The notes: a model not told the origin generated them from the letters alone. 64,000 nucleotides of DNA from Toxonevra muliebris (GCA_963691655.1 OY829329.1:59471408-59535407); one strand, 5' to 3'; shown: positions 33,865-46,484, counted from the first letter of the stretch. Numbers and translations are program-made.

Positions 33865-34196
33865 TTAACCCTTTCATACCCAATGTTGTGTATATGCAAC
33901 ATTCACTTTTATGTGGCATAAATAAGGTGGTTAACAATTTTCATTATTAACGTTCTTTGTATTCGGTTTTGTTAGGTATTCTTTACTTTAAGTAAGGATT
34001 TGTCTTTGAAGTCCAGCAAAAAAACTAAGTACAAAAATGTTTGGTAAAATCTTTTGCGCTATTTTTTGAAAAAAAAATGTGTTTAATTATTACTAAGCGG
34101 AGATTTTGTCCTGATTGTGGAAGACCTAAATAACCACTATTTTAATACAAAAGATTTCTATCAAGTCCAATTAAAATTCGGGCGTCAAAGGGTTAA
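33865..34196. mobile_element. piggyBac-type TTAA MITE, copy 1
   Basis: Starts TTAACCCTTTCATACCCAA and ends GGGCGTCAAAGGGTTAA, giving inverted CCCTTT ends inside TTAA duplications. The left 90 bp and right 30 bp closely match the element at 60634-61111 (CATACCCAATgTTG, GCAACATTCACTTT, GTGGCATAAA). It is 332 bp with no coding capacity. Confidence 0.75.
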
Positions 34197-35329
34197 AGAA
34201 AACTCTTAAAATTTTCCAGTTGAAGGTTCATGGCTGTATTTCGCCGAATGAGGCACAGTAGTTCAGGTATTTCTCGGAAAGGAAATCCATTAATATTTCG
34301 ATTTAATTTTTCAAGTCCATGTTTTAAGTTCCCTGAACAAAACATAATAACTCTAAGCTTAATTCAAACCAAAACCTTAATTGGATTTCTGTCAGTGATT
34401 CTCGAGTGGGACATTAAAGTGTTTCCGAATTCTATTAATCAGAAAATTTTTCAATTAATACCACTGTGCATATTGTAAGACTTTTAAATCCTTCTCAAAC
34501 TATGTAATTCCACAAAGAAATATGATTGCTGATATGCTAACACATACTTCAAAACACACATAAACACACGCACTCACTCACACGCAAATACACAATGACA
34601 TGCGTATTGAATTTGTGATCTTGTTACCGATTTTCCATTCTGATTTTTCTGACTTTTCGATGCACTACATTTGATGACAATTCTCTGAAAAGATTTCTTC
34701 AACAACCAAACATACGAAGGTACTGATGATGAAGCCAGCCAGTTAGCCAGCCAGCAAGGTAGACAGACAGACGACAGCTCAGCGAAGAGTGGAGTTTTGA
34801 AACCATTGTCACTGCATTTCTTAATATTTTATTCATATATTCCAATAAATAAATGCAATGCAAACATTGCATTGATTGTCATCGATTGTCATTGCTGCAG
34901 CATACAACAACAAAACTGTTGGTGTGCATGGTGAATGGTTTCGAATTGGTGGAATGGTAGCGTCATCATCGGGTTCAGCATCATCATCGTTCTGCTTGCC
35001 TTCAAATTTTTATTACACATCCACAGGAGCGTTTCAATTCAATGGGTTAACTTATATATGGTGATTTTCCATTTTTGCAAATAGATCTTTGTTTACAAGA
35101 GCGAATACCGAAAACTAACAGTCGGCCTCTCATGACGATTAGGACCACTCGAAACCTAAACTTCAATCAATTATCGTCACACGCAAGCCAGACCCAAAAT
35201 TTTTAGACAAACAAGAAGGCTACTACAACAACCGCTAACAACTGAAAAAACAGCAACAAAATTTAATTTTGTTCGGGCCACTTTCCGGTAAAATTTAACC
35301 ATGGAGACCACGGCCTTGCTTTTTCCTTT

Positions 35330-36110
35330 TTAAGGTCAGGTGAAATTCGAAGATATTCAAAATGTTATTTTCAAATCAGATCAACAAATTCTCCCGAATC
35401 CTATTTCACATTTTCTTGCAGTTTACGATCGTGCTTTTTCCTTTTTCTGGATCAGGTCAAAATTCGAAGATAAAAATACAAACTTCCTTAAAACTGTCAT
35501 CATCATTCCGTACATTTCATATAATTGATCAGAAATATAAGCAAACTGTCACCTAGGTTCCCTAGAATCCTATTTCCCTTCTCTTTTTCTGTAGCGTAAA
35601 TTTATGATTTTCCAGATCTTGTTTTCTCTATTTTTCGGGTCAGGTGAAAAGTCGGAGATATACAAGAATATTTGTTTGAAACTTTTATATTCCATACTTT
35701 GTAAACAGGAATACTTGAAGCTGCTACAACAACTATCATAAGAACAGATCGCTGAAATAAAAAAACAGCTACAAAATTGGACTTTAAAAAAAGTTCAGTT
35801 ACTATTTCTGTAGCCGATTCTAAAGACAATCAAAAAATGTTTTTTTTTTAATTTAGAAAAGAAGTGCAATTGCCTATAATTACTTTTCTGTCCAGGCCTA
35901 AATTTGGAGATATTCAAGAAAATTTCTTTAAAGCTTTTTATAATATCGATCAGATATAATATCAAATTTTCACTAGTTTCCTTTTTCATTTTCTGCGGCG
36001 TTTATTCATGGACTTGATTTTCCCTCTTTTAATGAATATCTCTAAAACGTTTATTTTTCTTATTTTTTATAATATCTATCAGAAATGTAATCGAACTTTA
36101 GTCGATTTTC
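35330..36110. repeat. Degenerate tandem repeat, unit roughly 120-200 bp
   Basis: The phrases GGTCAGGTGAAAATTCG-GAGATATTCAA, CTTTATAATATCGATCAGAAATATAA, AAACTGTCACCTAGGTTCC and TCCTATTTC-CTTTTTCTG recur in the same order three to four times with drift. An ACAGCTACAAAATT-containing piece splits the array near 35730-35800. It has no coding content. Confidence 0.55.
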
Positions 36111-37185
36111 ATGGATTCGCTTTTACTATATATACATCAAGCCTTCTTTCACAAATTTTACATTCTTCTTGAGAAAAACAGATTACAGCCTGGATCCTGG
36201 ATCCACTTATGTCTTCAAATTAATCGGAAAATTGTGATTATTTTCTTCAGAAACGTATTATTCAGAATTATTTGAAGGCAAGTCTAACAATTTAATGTGG
36301 ATTTAAATTTTCGTTACCAGACAAACCAATGTTTCAAAGTTGAAATCATTACTTCGTAAATTGGAGCAAATATGAAAGGGTCACTTAATAAGTCACTGAT
36401 AAAGACGGGCTACTTAACCCATTAAGGACGGGACGGCCGCAATTTCAAAGCTTATTTAAGTGGCTCCATTAACTATGAAAACGAACTTAAAAAAATTTGA
36501 GCCAATTTTATGAACTTTCGAAATCTGCAGTCAAAATAAAAAAAAAATAAAATTCAAAAAGTTATGCTCACTTATTCATCAAAAAACATGATTTTTCGAT
36601 TAAAATTTTTTTTCTTAAATTATTTTCGGAATTAAATCATCAAGAAATACCTCTATTTGATAAAATTCCAGCGTCCATGCATCCTCAACTTCAAAATGTA
36701 ACACTTGGTTTTCAAAATGTAACACTTGGTTTTCAAAAAATTTAGCGTGTAAATATGCAAAATGGCGGCGGCGGAACGCGAAAAGTCGCTTTAAAACTTT
36801 CAGGAATTTTTTACATAAGACGGATGAACTTAAGAAAGAAATTGGTGGAACAAAAACTTCTTAAAATTCATCAAAGCATACGTTCTAATTTTTTTTAGAA
36901 TTTTCGAACGACTTTTTTAATTTTTAAAAATTATGCAATTTTAAAAAATATCAAAACTATTTTAAAAAATTCTGAAAAAATTATAGCATATTTTATGATT
37001 TATTTTAAGAAGTTTTTGTTCTATATATTTTTTTTCTAAAGCCCAAAAATAAAATAAAAGCAAAAACAAATGAAAACAACTGCTGAGCAATGTTTCAAAT
37101 TACAGCCATTTTTATTTATAAATTATGGGCATTTCGAAAGTTCATAAAATTTTGCTCAAATTTTTTTAGGTTCGTTTTCATAGTT

Positions 37186-37490
37186 GAGACGACCTCGTGG
37201 GTAGTGCACTAAACTGTCACCTGGGAGGTTCGGATTTGATTCCCGTCTTTGTCTGGTGGTTAATTTTCATAACTTTCTTATATACACTATCAATATGAAG
37301 TATATGAGAATTATAAGATAGTGTACAACTATACACTTTGGTTGGTAATGGCGAAACCACCAAGCCGATAAAAAATTGTCACACCGCCGTTCGGAACCGG
37401 CGTTAAACTGTAGGTCCAACTATGTGGTATCACAATGGGCCGTTCAGGCCTAAGTGTGTCTCACGATAGCCACTCCAACCTAACCTAACA
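37186..37490 (+). mobile_element. tRNA-derived SINE with CCTAA tail, near full length
   Basis: A 10-bp target duplication TTTCATAGTT flanks it (37176-37185 and 37491-37500), which fixes both ends. The head has A-box-like CGACCTCGTGGGTAGTGC and B-box-like GATTTGATTCCC. The body holds AGTATATGAGAATTATAA, CACCGCCGTTCGGAACC and GGTATCACAATGGGCCGTT. The 3' end is CCAACCTAACCTAAC. It sits inside the right arm of the TTAA foldback element. Confidence 0.9.
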
Positions 37491-37561
37491 TTTCATAGTT
37501 AACGAAGCCACTTCAATTGAAATTGAAAAATTTGAAATTGCGGCCGTCCCGTCCTTATTAG

Positions 37562-37626
37562 GTTAGGTTGGAGTGGCAGCCTTCTACTTGAAAGCACACT
37601 TAAGCACATAATTAGGCTCATTGTGA
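37562..37626 (-). mobile_element. 5'-truncated SINE 3' end, - strand
   Basis: On the - strand: AATCACAATGAGCC ... TTAAGTGTGCTTTC ... GCCACTCCAACCTAACC, a diverged match to the 3' end of the CCTAA-tail SINE. CCTTATTAGGTTA occurs on both sides, consistent with a target duplication. It lies near the right end of the TTAA foldback element. Confidence 0.65.
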
Positions 37627-37649
37627 TTCCTTATTAGGTTAAAAACCAA

Positions 37650-39182
37650 ATACTTTATAGATTAATGGCAATCTTAAGTGGAATTCAATTTATCTAAGCG
37701 TGAAATTTGATTTGAACATTTTCTTCACCGTAAATTACTTTACCTGTTATTTGAAGGTAATCACTTAATAAATTATTGCACATTTGAGATCGAATAAAAA
37801 TTTTCATAGACTTCAAACAATTAGTAGAGTTAGGTGAATACAATATTTATTCGGTAATAACAGAAAAATGCAATACTTCACCGATCAACCGTAATTTTAA
37901 AGTAATAATTTAGAAATTATTGCATCGACTAAGGTAGAATGACAAAATATACAATTTTTTCTAATAGTAAGTTGAACAGAATGCAATTACTTTACAGATT
38001 ACCAGTGTCTTAAAAGTAATTATTCGATAAATAACAGCAAACACAAAATAAAATGCAAAGATTGAAAAGTTTTCTGTTAATCTAAAGAGGAATACATTTG
38101 TGCTCCAACCAATGTTCACTTCACTTTTCAACAACGCCTGATATCAACTTGAAACGATCCTGTCTGACATGATATGCTTACATGCTACAATTTAAGTGAG
38201 TGACATTTGGAATGCTTTGCAAAAATTGTTATTTTTTTTTTTCATTTTATTTTTATATCCTTTTAGGGTATTTTTGATAGGTGACAGATATTTTGATTTC
38301 CCTTTGACTTGTTATAAATTTATGGATTCCTGTTTTGAGGAGCTGCTCATATCATATTTTATAATGTAAGCATCTTCTTGATTTAGAATTTATGGCATGT
38401 TAGTAAGCAAAACAATGTTAAAATAACTGAATTAAATTGTAGGGAGAGAATTTGCATTATGCAGAGTAAACAATTGAAGTAGTAAAGACTCAGTACCGGA
38501 AACGAAACATTAATTCCGACTTTTCTCTAGAATTTAAAAAGCTAACCTTAGCTATGCATTAATAGTAACACCTTCAAAACAGAACTGCTTTGGATTCCAT
38601 TGTGCGTTTTCAGAAAGATTTTATTTTAAGACTTTTAGCAAAGATTCTTCAATATCACTATGTATTTTTCGAACTTTTATTATAATTAATTTTTACGCAT
38701 AAATGCAACACTGCAGCCACCTACCTACTGCTATTCATCATTTTTATTTCATTCCTCATTCATTCATTTCATACCATATTCATGTAAATGAATTCAATAT
38801 TGCATTTTTACGCTAAAATGCTTCCAAAAACAGATTTTTCATTTACACATTCTGAATGGGAAAAATCCGGATTAAGTATCTCTCCCACGGGCGCAAATAC
38901 ATACACATATAAGCACACAGAGAAACACAAGGTTACATATATACTTAGTAATAGTATGAGTCGGACAGATGGAGTATGAACGAACGCGCTTTTATACCGC
39001 TATGGTTGGCTTTCATCATCATCAATATGATGGATGGCTTCGCATAAAATCCATTGGTCAAACGAATGAATGTTTTTGCTTTTTTAATACATTTTTCAAA
39101 AAGTAGCTATTTTATATTCCCTTTGAGTTGTAAAGGATTCAATTTCGCACTTTTTTTCAACTGAACTGAACTGAGTTGAATT

Positions 39183-39218
<36 letters not shown>

Positions 39219-39537
39219 AAAGAAGAAATTAATCAAAATGTATGAAATTAAAGGAAAATCAATTTACTTTGACTTTGTTGTTGGCGTTACTTATGCTTTT
39301 TCTTGTGATAAATTCAATCAAAGTGGTGACAAATACGCGTTGTTTGTTTGTGAGTATGAATGTAAATAGATTTAAAAATTCACAAAAAAACGATACCAAC
39401 TCCTATGCCCAGCCCACTCCTCTGTTATACATATGTAGTTACTTTTCAATGAAAAATAAGCGCAAAGACGGCACATTATTTTCAAAATTTAAAAAGGAAA
39501 TAGAGAGGTACGAGTTAAGATCGTTGGGTATATCAAA
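37650..39537. other. Non-coding stretch
   Basis: AT-rich, with an AC dinucleotide run at 39185-39213. No gene or repeat family is recognised; an open frame at 39242-39571 runs into the hAT-type element and is not a credible gene. Confidence 0.4.
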
Positions 39538-41006
39538 CAGCGATGCCAACGGCCAGAGGGGAATTTCCTGATTTGCGGGGAATTTTACTGGGTGCGGGGA
39601 ATCTGGGAATGAGCTGTTTTTTGCGGGGAATTGGAAGTCGTTTAGCTTTTAGTCATACAAATCTGTGTTTTTTATCAAATTGTATGTAATGTAAAACGTT
39701 TAACTTACGCAATACCTATTTCATATTTTGGGTTTTAAAATCTTCGTCTTTTCTTAAGTGGGCCCTTCGATTTATTGGCTTGGAGAAATCGATTTTTAAA
39801 AAAGAGTGCTATTTGAAAGTATTATATTTCGAAAGGAGTGCTTTCGTAAATATAGACGATTATAGCTCCGAGTGTCAGTCAGGCCAAAACAGTCGCGCGG
39901 CGCTTAGACTTCCCTTTTGACCGTTCAGAAAGCTAAGTCTTAGTCCAATACCTCCTGATTAATAACTCTTAATCCTAGCTGACTAATCTGTAAGCTTACA
40001 AATTACGATCAGCCATCATAAAGAAGATGAAATATCTATACATTTATTACTGTAATTACAATTTTATTTAAAAAGATCCACTACACGCTACACTATCAAG
40101 TAGGTTAACCAAAAATTATCGGATTTAAAATCGGTTTAGCCAATTCCAAAATATTAGCGTCGGAAATTCTTTAAAATTCACTCATTGAACAAAGCATTGC
40201 ATTCATCGTTGTAAAAATCATTGCTTAAGCGGGAGTAAATAATAAATGAGAGAGAGAGAGAGAGAGAAGGCATGAGTAACGGCAGTTCTCAGAATTATCT
40301 AACGAATTACCTGCATACACAAATAATAAAACGAACACCAACAAGTAATTTGGTTCTTTTTTGATATTTTTTTCATAAAGAGATATCTTGAGCAAAAAAA
40401 ATAGCCCCAGTTACTGGGGCCTTACCGACTAGTATAATTTAAATATGTTAAAAACCGAAAGTCAAAACTTTGAATCCGTTTTTCTCGCAACACGGTTTTG
40501 TCATTTTTTATTTGAGTCAAAAGAGAGCCCATGTCTTCTCCATTGAAAATTTTAATATCCAAAAGTGGGCTGAGGTTTATTTATCTATCAAAATGAACGT
40601 CTAGTAACTCGAAACACACCACGTTCAAATTTGATGTCACAACTACTACCCAATAGGATTAAACTTTGTGCAAGTTTGAGCTGGAACGATTTTGAGAGTG
40701 GGTTTCCTTGAAGTGAAATCTCCCCTGTGGCAAAAGAATTCCGGAGTCAGAAAGTACATTTCAATTAATCTACCAGTCCCGTAAAAATTGGTTAAGTTTT
40801 TGACCGAGAAAGTTCAGAGTCGCCTTAATAAATACTCACTGAGGTCAATTTTAGGTAATTTTTCGTTTTTGTAAAATGTTTATATGGAAAGTTCGTGGCG
40901 CGCTGAAATATGATATGAAATTATATCGATGCGGGGAATTCGATCGAAAATCGGGGAATTTCTAGAGAGCTATCGGGGAGAAAGAAAAAATGAGTTGGCA
41001 TCCCTG
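39538..41006. mobile_element. hAT-type non-autonomous element, copy A
   Basis: Ends CAGCGATGCCAAC and (reverse) CAGGGATGCCAACT are inverted repeats, flanked by a perfect 8-bp duplication ATATCAAA (39530-39537, 41007-41014), the hAT signature. About 400 bp at the left end and 550 bp at the right match copy B at 57104-58701. Both subterminal regions are rich in CGGGGAATT words. No transposase frame is present. The part 40050-40440 is shared with 8940-9330 and may be a nested insertion. Confidence 0.9.
40249..40266. repeat. AG dinucleotide run
   Basis: About nine GA units inside the 40050-40440 repeat; the reverse copy near 9070 has the related TTTTCTCTTTCTC instead, so the run expanded after the copies parted. 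Confidence 0.7.
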
Positions 41007-41014
41007 ATATCAAA

Positions 41015-44000
41015 CCTTATATAGAAATAAGAAGTCATGATAGCCTACAAAAAGTTGTCTCAGCATCGCGACTTATGCACACAAATATGTAAGTATTAGG
41101 CGGTTAGTAATACCGATTTCGGCATCTATAGATCTATGCACTTTCTCTATAAATATACATCCATATCACTTGAGAACTAGCATATCCAGAAATCCTTTAA
41201 AAGTTCTTTTGTTTATCGATAATTGAAGATTTTTTGTTGGTAATCATAAAATTGTGTTGATGAGAAGAAGAAGATAGGCAAGTTGAAGTATAAAAGATGA
41301 GAAAAATAGCAGTGGTTGTTTGCTTCGAATTTCAAAAGAATTTCAACTAATAGGAAAAATGTTTATAGGGGATTTTACCATAAATGCGTGATACGGCAGA
41401 GAAACAAATTATTACTAATCACAGCTGACTAATAAATTATATTGCGAACTTGCTTAATTGACCTATGGCACCTAAGTAGTTATGAAGATATGAGAATTGC
41501 CACGACCACTTGTTTAATACATGTAGCCTGAACCAAAATCTTGTTATTTTTACAAAGAATTTGTTCAACAAAATCATTAAGTAAGTGACCAATTCATTGT
41601 CATCTTTTTACAGTTGATATTTCGAAAAATTTGTACTTTGAGTTATAGTTCTAGTTCTGTTATAGTTCTTCAGAGAAGCCATTTTCAGTAAGGGAAGAGT
41701 CCGTTTTTCCTTTTTAATGATTTTTTTATTGCATGCGATATATTTCTTGCTAGTAAAAATATAATTTATGAGTTAATTATAATTCTTAGAATTCCAAGCA
41801 ACAGCGTTTCACTCGTACTAGACATAAAATCTCAACAGAAAATTCTTTTGCTTCTTACAACGGAAAAATAAAGAAAATGTTAGAAAACTTTTTAAATTTC
41901 TTAATTTTTGCAAGGTCAACCTTAGCTCCTGGATTATAATTCTTCTTTTGCTTCAGTTTGAGTTTCAGTGTAAAGCAAAAATTGTGAAATTTTTCGTTTG
42001 TTGCCGTTTGCAATTTTACTTTTTTCATAATACAAAAAGTTCAGTCATTTAGAAAATTTTTTGGCTCATTTTCGTGAGCAGCACAGACAAACGAGGAAGA
42101 GACGAGGCAACTCATACAGACAGTAGAGCGTATTGGCTTGAATTCTAATTCACATAGCTTAAGAAAAATAGGGAGAGTCTATAGTAGTGTGAGTCTGTAA
42201 ACGTGTTTGCTGTGCTTCATATAAATTGTGAGCAATAATTTTTGTTAATTTTTTTTTTTTTTTTCGTTATTATAGTCGAAAATGCTTTTGCTGCAATCTT
42301 GTCTTCTTTCTTTCTATCCTTGTCCAGTAGCTATAGCTATTACTGCAAATGATGGCTTCTTTTTGCTCGCTTTCCTTTTTTTCTTTCTTTTTTTCTATAC
42401 TTTATTTTTAATTTCTCTCTGTTTTTCATGAGCTCATGTTAGCAAATCAAGCTCATTAAATCTCTAATCTTAAGATATGTAGCGAGTGTGGGCGGTGGAG
42501 GATGGGGGGATGAAAGGGTGTGGTATTATTGTCCGTGGTGTTGGTGGTGTTGGTTTTTGTGGCTGCGAATGGTGTTTTCATGTTTGCCTCTGTGTGTGCA
42601 TTTTTCTCAATCTGTCTGTCGCTGTGTGTGCCTGTGTGTGTGTGTGTGAAAAAGGATGCGGAAAAATGTTGACGCTATCAAGGGGAAAAAATCTGTACGA
42701 CAATAGCGAGAAATAAAGAATGCAAAAAAAAAAGAAGAAAAAACCAAAGGAAAAGGAATTAACCCCAAATGCCCTGAGGTAATTATAAATGTCCTTTTAC
42801 GCTTGGCTTAATTTTTGTCTATCATAATGAGTGGCAGTCCGGACATTTGGACATAATTGTTCAATTATTTCGTTATTCTTAATTTTGAAATTGCTTGCTG
42901 TTACTGAGTCTATTGTTCTTGTTGTTGCTGTCTTTTTTTTTTTTTTTTTTTTTGTTGTTATTTTCTTGGACTTTCTTTCTTTTTCTGATTATATGTCGTA
43001 TCTTTCCATTTCGATTTGGATTCGTAATCTTAAATTAATATTAGTATTCTGATTTAATAAGCCCTAACTAATATTTCGTAAGCTAAAACAACAAAATGGG
43101 GGCGGGGGGAACCTTTATACTCTGAAACTTACATTAAGTCAATAATATCAAAAACAGTGGACTAATAGTGTTGTAAAATTTTTTTGGGTAAATATCGCCT
43201 TTAAAAAATTCTAGATCGGCTAGTATGTTAAACTATGATACCGTGGGGCCTTTTGTTCTGCTCAATTGAGGAGTTGAAATCGGTTAATTCGAACCCATTT
43301 AAGTTCTAACCATGTTATGAAGTCCACGTACCAAACGTAAAAATGCGAAGGCTAGGGCAAGTTGAGATTTTTTAACCTTCTTCAACGCTACTTCCGTCTT
43401 TCAGTTAACGGAGACGTCCAATTAGAAATCCTTAAAAATTGAGGTTATTTCCATGTCTTATTTATCTTAGAATCCAAATTCTTATACTCTTTCTTTTTGA
43501 AAATTTCATATTCATTTAATGGGCGAGGAGAAACTTTTATTTAAATTTAAATATAATCCCAGAAACATCCAAAAAAATCCTTAACTAAAGTTTACTAAAT
43601 ACCTGTGCTCAGACTACAGAGGTAAATATAAGCAATAGCGGATCTATTATCTGAAGCCTACTCAGTCTCTCTAAGAGTTTACTTTGTGAATCTGAGTCAG
43701 TCAGACAAGGCTTGAGTTTATTGGTAAATGAAAGTACCGATTCGGCATAAACCTAGTTCCCTAGTAGTAGATAAACCGTTGTAATATTTAAGACCCTTGC
43801 TTGGTTAAGTGCAAGTGGCTCAGCAGGATGGTGGTGCCGAACTTTGACATGAACAAAATGGTTGATTATGGGTTTGATCTGTATTTGAACCAAAATTTGT
43901 CTTTTATGCTCTCTTATAGATTCTGTCTTTCCAGAGCGTCTTCATAGAAATATGTATCAACACTTGGATTGAATATAAGTTGTAAAAACATGACCATGGA

Positions 44001-45600
44001 ACTTGAATAAAGGAATAATGACACAGGTCTACAAAGTTTTATTGCTGAGCAGCCAGTGGCCATTTTGCAAAGAACCTGAGATCAAAATTTTGAGATATTT
44101 GAGGTTATATTATACCTCAAAAATTACTTCGGGAATGACCCTCAGCTGCTAAGAAGAATCAATCATGACCCTATTTTTTATAAAGCAGTGTAAATGTTAG
44201 GGTGGTTCTGCTTCTTCTTCTCTTTTGCAAAATTAATATATTCTAACCAGAATAATGGGTTGGTTCTTAAGTTTAACCTCAGCCTCAGTCTGGGTGTGCG
44301 TTTGTTAGCGTTTCCTTACTGTGTCTGCACCTTTTCTAGGTTCTGCTCAATTTAGATTTCTCTCACGCCAAAAAATGGTTCTGGGTTCCGGTTATACCTT
44401 TTCTCGCTAGCTTCCTCCTTCTCAGGGGTCAGCACAGACAAATTATTTTACCAAAAAAATGTTTCTAAATCCAATCTTTAAAGAATTGTATCTATACTAC
44501 ATGGAATTGAGTTTTATGTTATAAGTCATTATTAAACCTAGTGTAAAACTGATTGTACAGGCCATTGTTTTTTGTCAAACTATCTAAAAGAATTGTAATC
44601 TCTTCCATATCGGTAACTTTACTTTTTATGGCAGATCTGGAATTACCTAAAATACATAATTGTTAAAGTATTAGTTTTAAATTTAATTTTGCATATCTTC
44701 ATGATCGTATCTTTTAAAAATTTCTAAACGTTATTGTTATTGATATCTAGTGAACTAGTACAGTTGTATAGCTGTATTTAAAACTCCCCTATAAAAAATT
44801 TTGTTTTTAAATTAGGGTGCAATTTTTTTGCTTGTTTCTTTTGTAACGTTACTAAAAAACTATACAGTAAGTAGTAGGTAGATACATATAGTTTTTCACG
44901 CTATTGTCATGTTTATTATTGTATTGTCAAAATTGAAAGATGACATGTGTACAAACAACATACAATAGCAAAACTGAATTATATTTACTATGAGTATATA
45001 AAAGAAGGGGGCGCTTAATATCTTTTTTGTTTGTTTTTAATTTGACAAATACTTTTTGTATCTCTTTTGAATCTTTTTTTTTTTTCTCTGTATCTCTTGC
45101 ATCATTTTATTGTAAATAAGTGAAGCATTAAATTTATTGCATTTTGTAGTATAGTGTAGAAATTTGTATCATCATTTTGAGTGGTTTTTAATTTTGTAAA
45201 GAGTTTTTGTCACAAAACTTAAAAAAGGAAGAATGGAACAATGAATTCGGCAGCTAAAACATTTACTGGATTTATAACTTTAAAGTTGTTGTAGTTACCG
45301 GAGCAAAGAGCACAGGCTCCACAGCCAAATATTTTTGGTTAACATAAACCGGCACAAAGTTAAGCGATCAGAAAATGTATGCGAAGTAATCTTATAGAAA
45401 ATTTAGAAGACAATTCATATATGGCATACTGTAAAGGAGTATCTAGAAAAACTGAATGAACTAAAAAGTTGAGAAAGCTAATTGTTCTCCCTCTACGTCT
45501 TACACATGTTCTACATCTATCTACAGAAATCGCTTAAATGCTGTACTTTATTTTCTTTGAATTTATTCGAAAAGTGTAGACAAGCTCAATTGATGCAGTC
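41015..45600. other. Non-coding stretch
   Basis: Contains long T-tracts (42250-42264, 42931-42953), a GT-rich segment (42535-42650) and no supported exon. 42060-42720 is less AT-rich and could be an untranslated exon, but this is a guess. Confidence 0.4.
43808..43885 (+). other. tRNA-like pol III promoter pair
   Basis: TGGCTCAGCAGG at 43816-43827 fits the A-box consensus completely, and GGTTTGATCT at 43871-43880 is a near B box, 43 bp further on. No cloverleaf could be drawn with confidence. It may be the head of an old SINE. Confidence 0.3.
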
Positions 45601-45609
45601 AAAATTAAT

Positions 45610-45662
45610 TTGGTATCACAACAGGTCATTCAGGCCTAGGAGTGTCTTTCGATAGCCACTTC
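45610..45662 (+). mobile_element. SINE 3' fragment leading into the CCTAA array
   Basis: GGTATCACAACAGGTCATTCAGGCCTA and GATAGCCACTTCAACCTAACC match the 3' end of the SINE at 37186-37490. Its tail runs directly into the CCTAA array, which shows where that array started. Confidence 0.8.
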
Positions 45663-45726
45663 AACCTAACCTAACCTAAACTAACATAACCTAACCTAAC
45701 CTAACCTAACCTAAACTAACCTAACC
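45663..45726. repeat. (CCTAA)n array, left part
   Basis: About 13 units of CCTAA with a few substitutions, directly continuing the SINE tail. On the - strand the unit is TTAGG, identical to the insect telomere repeat. The array resumes at 46485 after a retrotransposon insertion. Confidence 0.9.
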
Positions 45727-46483
45727 TTTTTTTTTTTTTTTAACGAGGAGGAAAGCATAAAAAGCCACCCAGTCAGTGCGTGACATTCTTACGCTAAAAC
45801 CACCTCTCGTCCGTACGGATATTCCTCCCGGAACCACCGTTAGGTATTTCGTCGGAAGGCCGTAATGAGCTTAGTGCTCAATCGTCAGTATTGGTTTCTG
45901 TCCAATTCTGTTCGGTTTTGTCGTCGGTTGACGATATATGGCTCCATATTTGTAGAATTTGCCGTGCGTTCGACTTTGCGCGCACGTTCTGCATTACACA
46001 GAGTGGTCATCATATCTACAGCTACCTTGCATGCTGCATTCCATTTTTCCGCTATGTTACACATCTGTGTCGTCAGATTCCTTTCTGTAGGGGGTTCTCC
46101 AGAGGCATTCTCCAGCTCATCTCTGTTTTTGTTAAAACGTGGGCATATAAAAAGTATATGCTGCGCGTTCTGCCGTTCCTCTGGGCATCTTGGGCAAAAC
46201 GGGTCTTCTTCTCCGGTGTTGATTCTATGCAAGTACTGCTTGAAGCACCCATGGCCACTAAGCAGCTGCGTAATGTGGTAATTCAGTTCACCATGTCTGC
46301 GTGATATCGACTCTTCTATATCCGTAATGAGATTGTAGGTCCATCGACCTTTCTCGGATGACTCCCATCTTCGCTGCCTTTCCATGATGGTACGCTGTCT
46401 TTCTTCTCTTCTTATGGCTTCGGTTGATTTTGTGTCACGGCCATATAACCGCCTCATCTCTTGTGCCTGTAAATCTATGGAAC
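45727..46483 (-). mobile_element. 5'-truncated R1-clade-like non-LTR retrotransposon inside the CCTAA array
   Basis: A T-run at 45727-45741 is the poly(A) tail of a - strand element. It abuts CCTAA repeats at its 3' end and again at its 5' end (46484), so it was inserted into the array. The coding part (45885-46457) is the C-terminus of a reverse-transcriptase protein. This region is richer in GC than its neighbours. The truncated 5' end is usual for target-primed insertion. Confidence 0.85.
45885..46457 (-). CDS. C-terminal domain of an R1-clade-like retrotransposon protein (partial)
   Basis: 190 open codons, in frame to a stop. GRWTYNLITDIEESISRRHGELNY, then ITQLLSGHGCFKQYLHRI match the end of R1-clade second-frame proteins, followed by the zinc-knuckle-like C-P-R-C ... 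H-I-L-F-I-C-P-R-F. The endonuclease and reverse transcriptase proper are absent because the copy is 5'-truncated, so it is not functional, but the intact frame indicates a fairly recent insertion. Confidence 0.8.
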   Translation of the reverse strand: MRRLYGRDTKSTEAIRREERQRTIMERQRRWESSEKGRWTYNLITDIEESISRRHGELNYHITQLLSGHGCFKQYLHRINTGEEDPFCPRCPEERQNAQHILFICPRFNKNRDELENASGEPPTERNLTTQMCNIAEKWNAACKVAVDMMTTLCNAERARKVERTANSTNMEPYIVNRRQNRTELDRNQY

Positions 46484-46484
46484 C

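Larger units (their letters stand above)
36414..37642. mobile_element. piggyBac-type foldback MITE with long arms, invaded by two SINEs
   Basis: The left arm TTAACCCATTAAGGACGGGA... (36414-36527) matches the reverse complement of the right arm, which is split by insertions: 37640-37501 and then 37175-37130. Arms are about 110 bp and end in TTAA. Shared blocks are GACGGGACGGCCGCAATTTC, GTTAACTATGAAA and TTTATGAACTTTCGAAAT. The interior is AT-rich with one doubled phrase (TAACACTTGGTTTTCAAAA at 36695-36740). It encodes no protein. Confidence 0.82.

Noticed and set aside
45865..46304. Two + strand open frames of about 138 codons
   Set aside because: They are shadows of the R1-clade-like frame on the - strand, which has real motifs.
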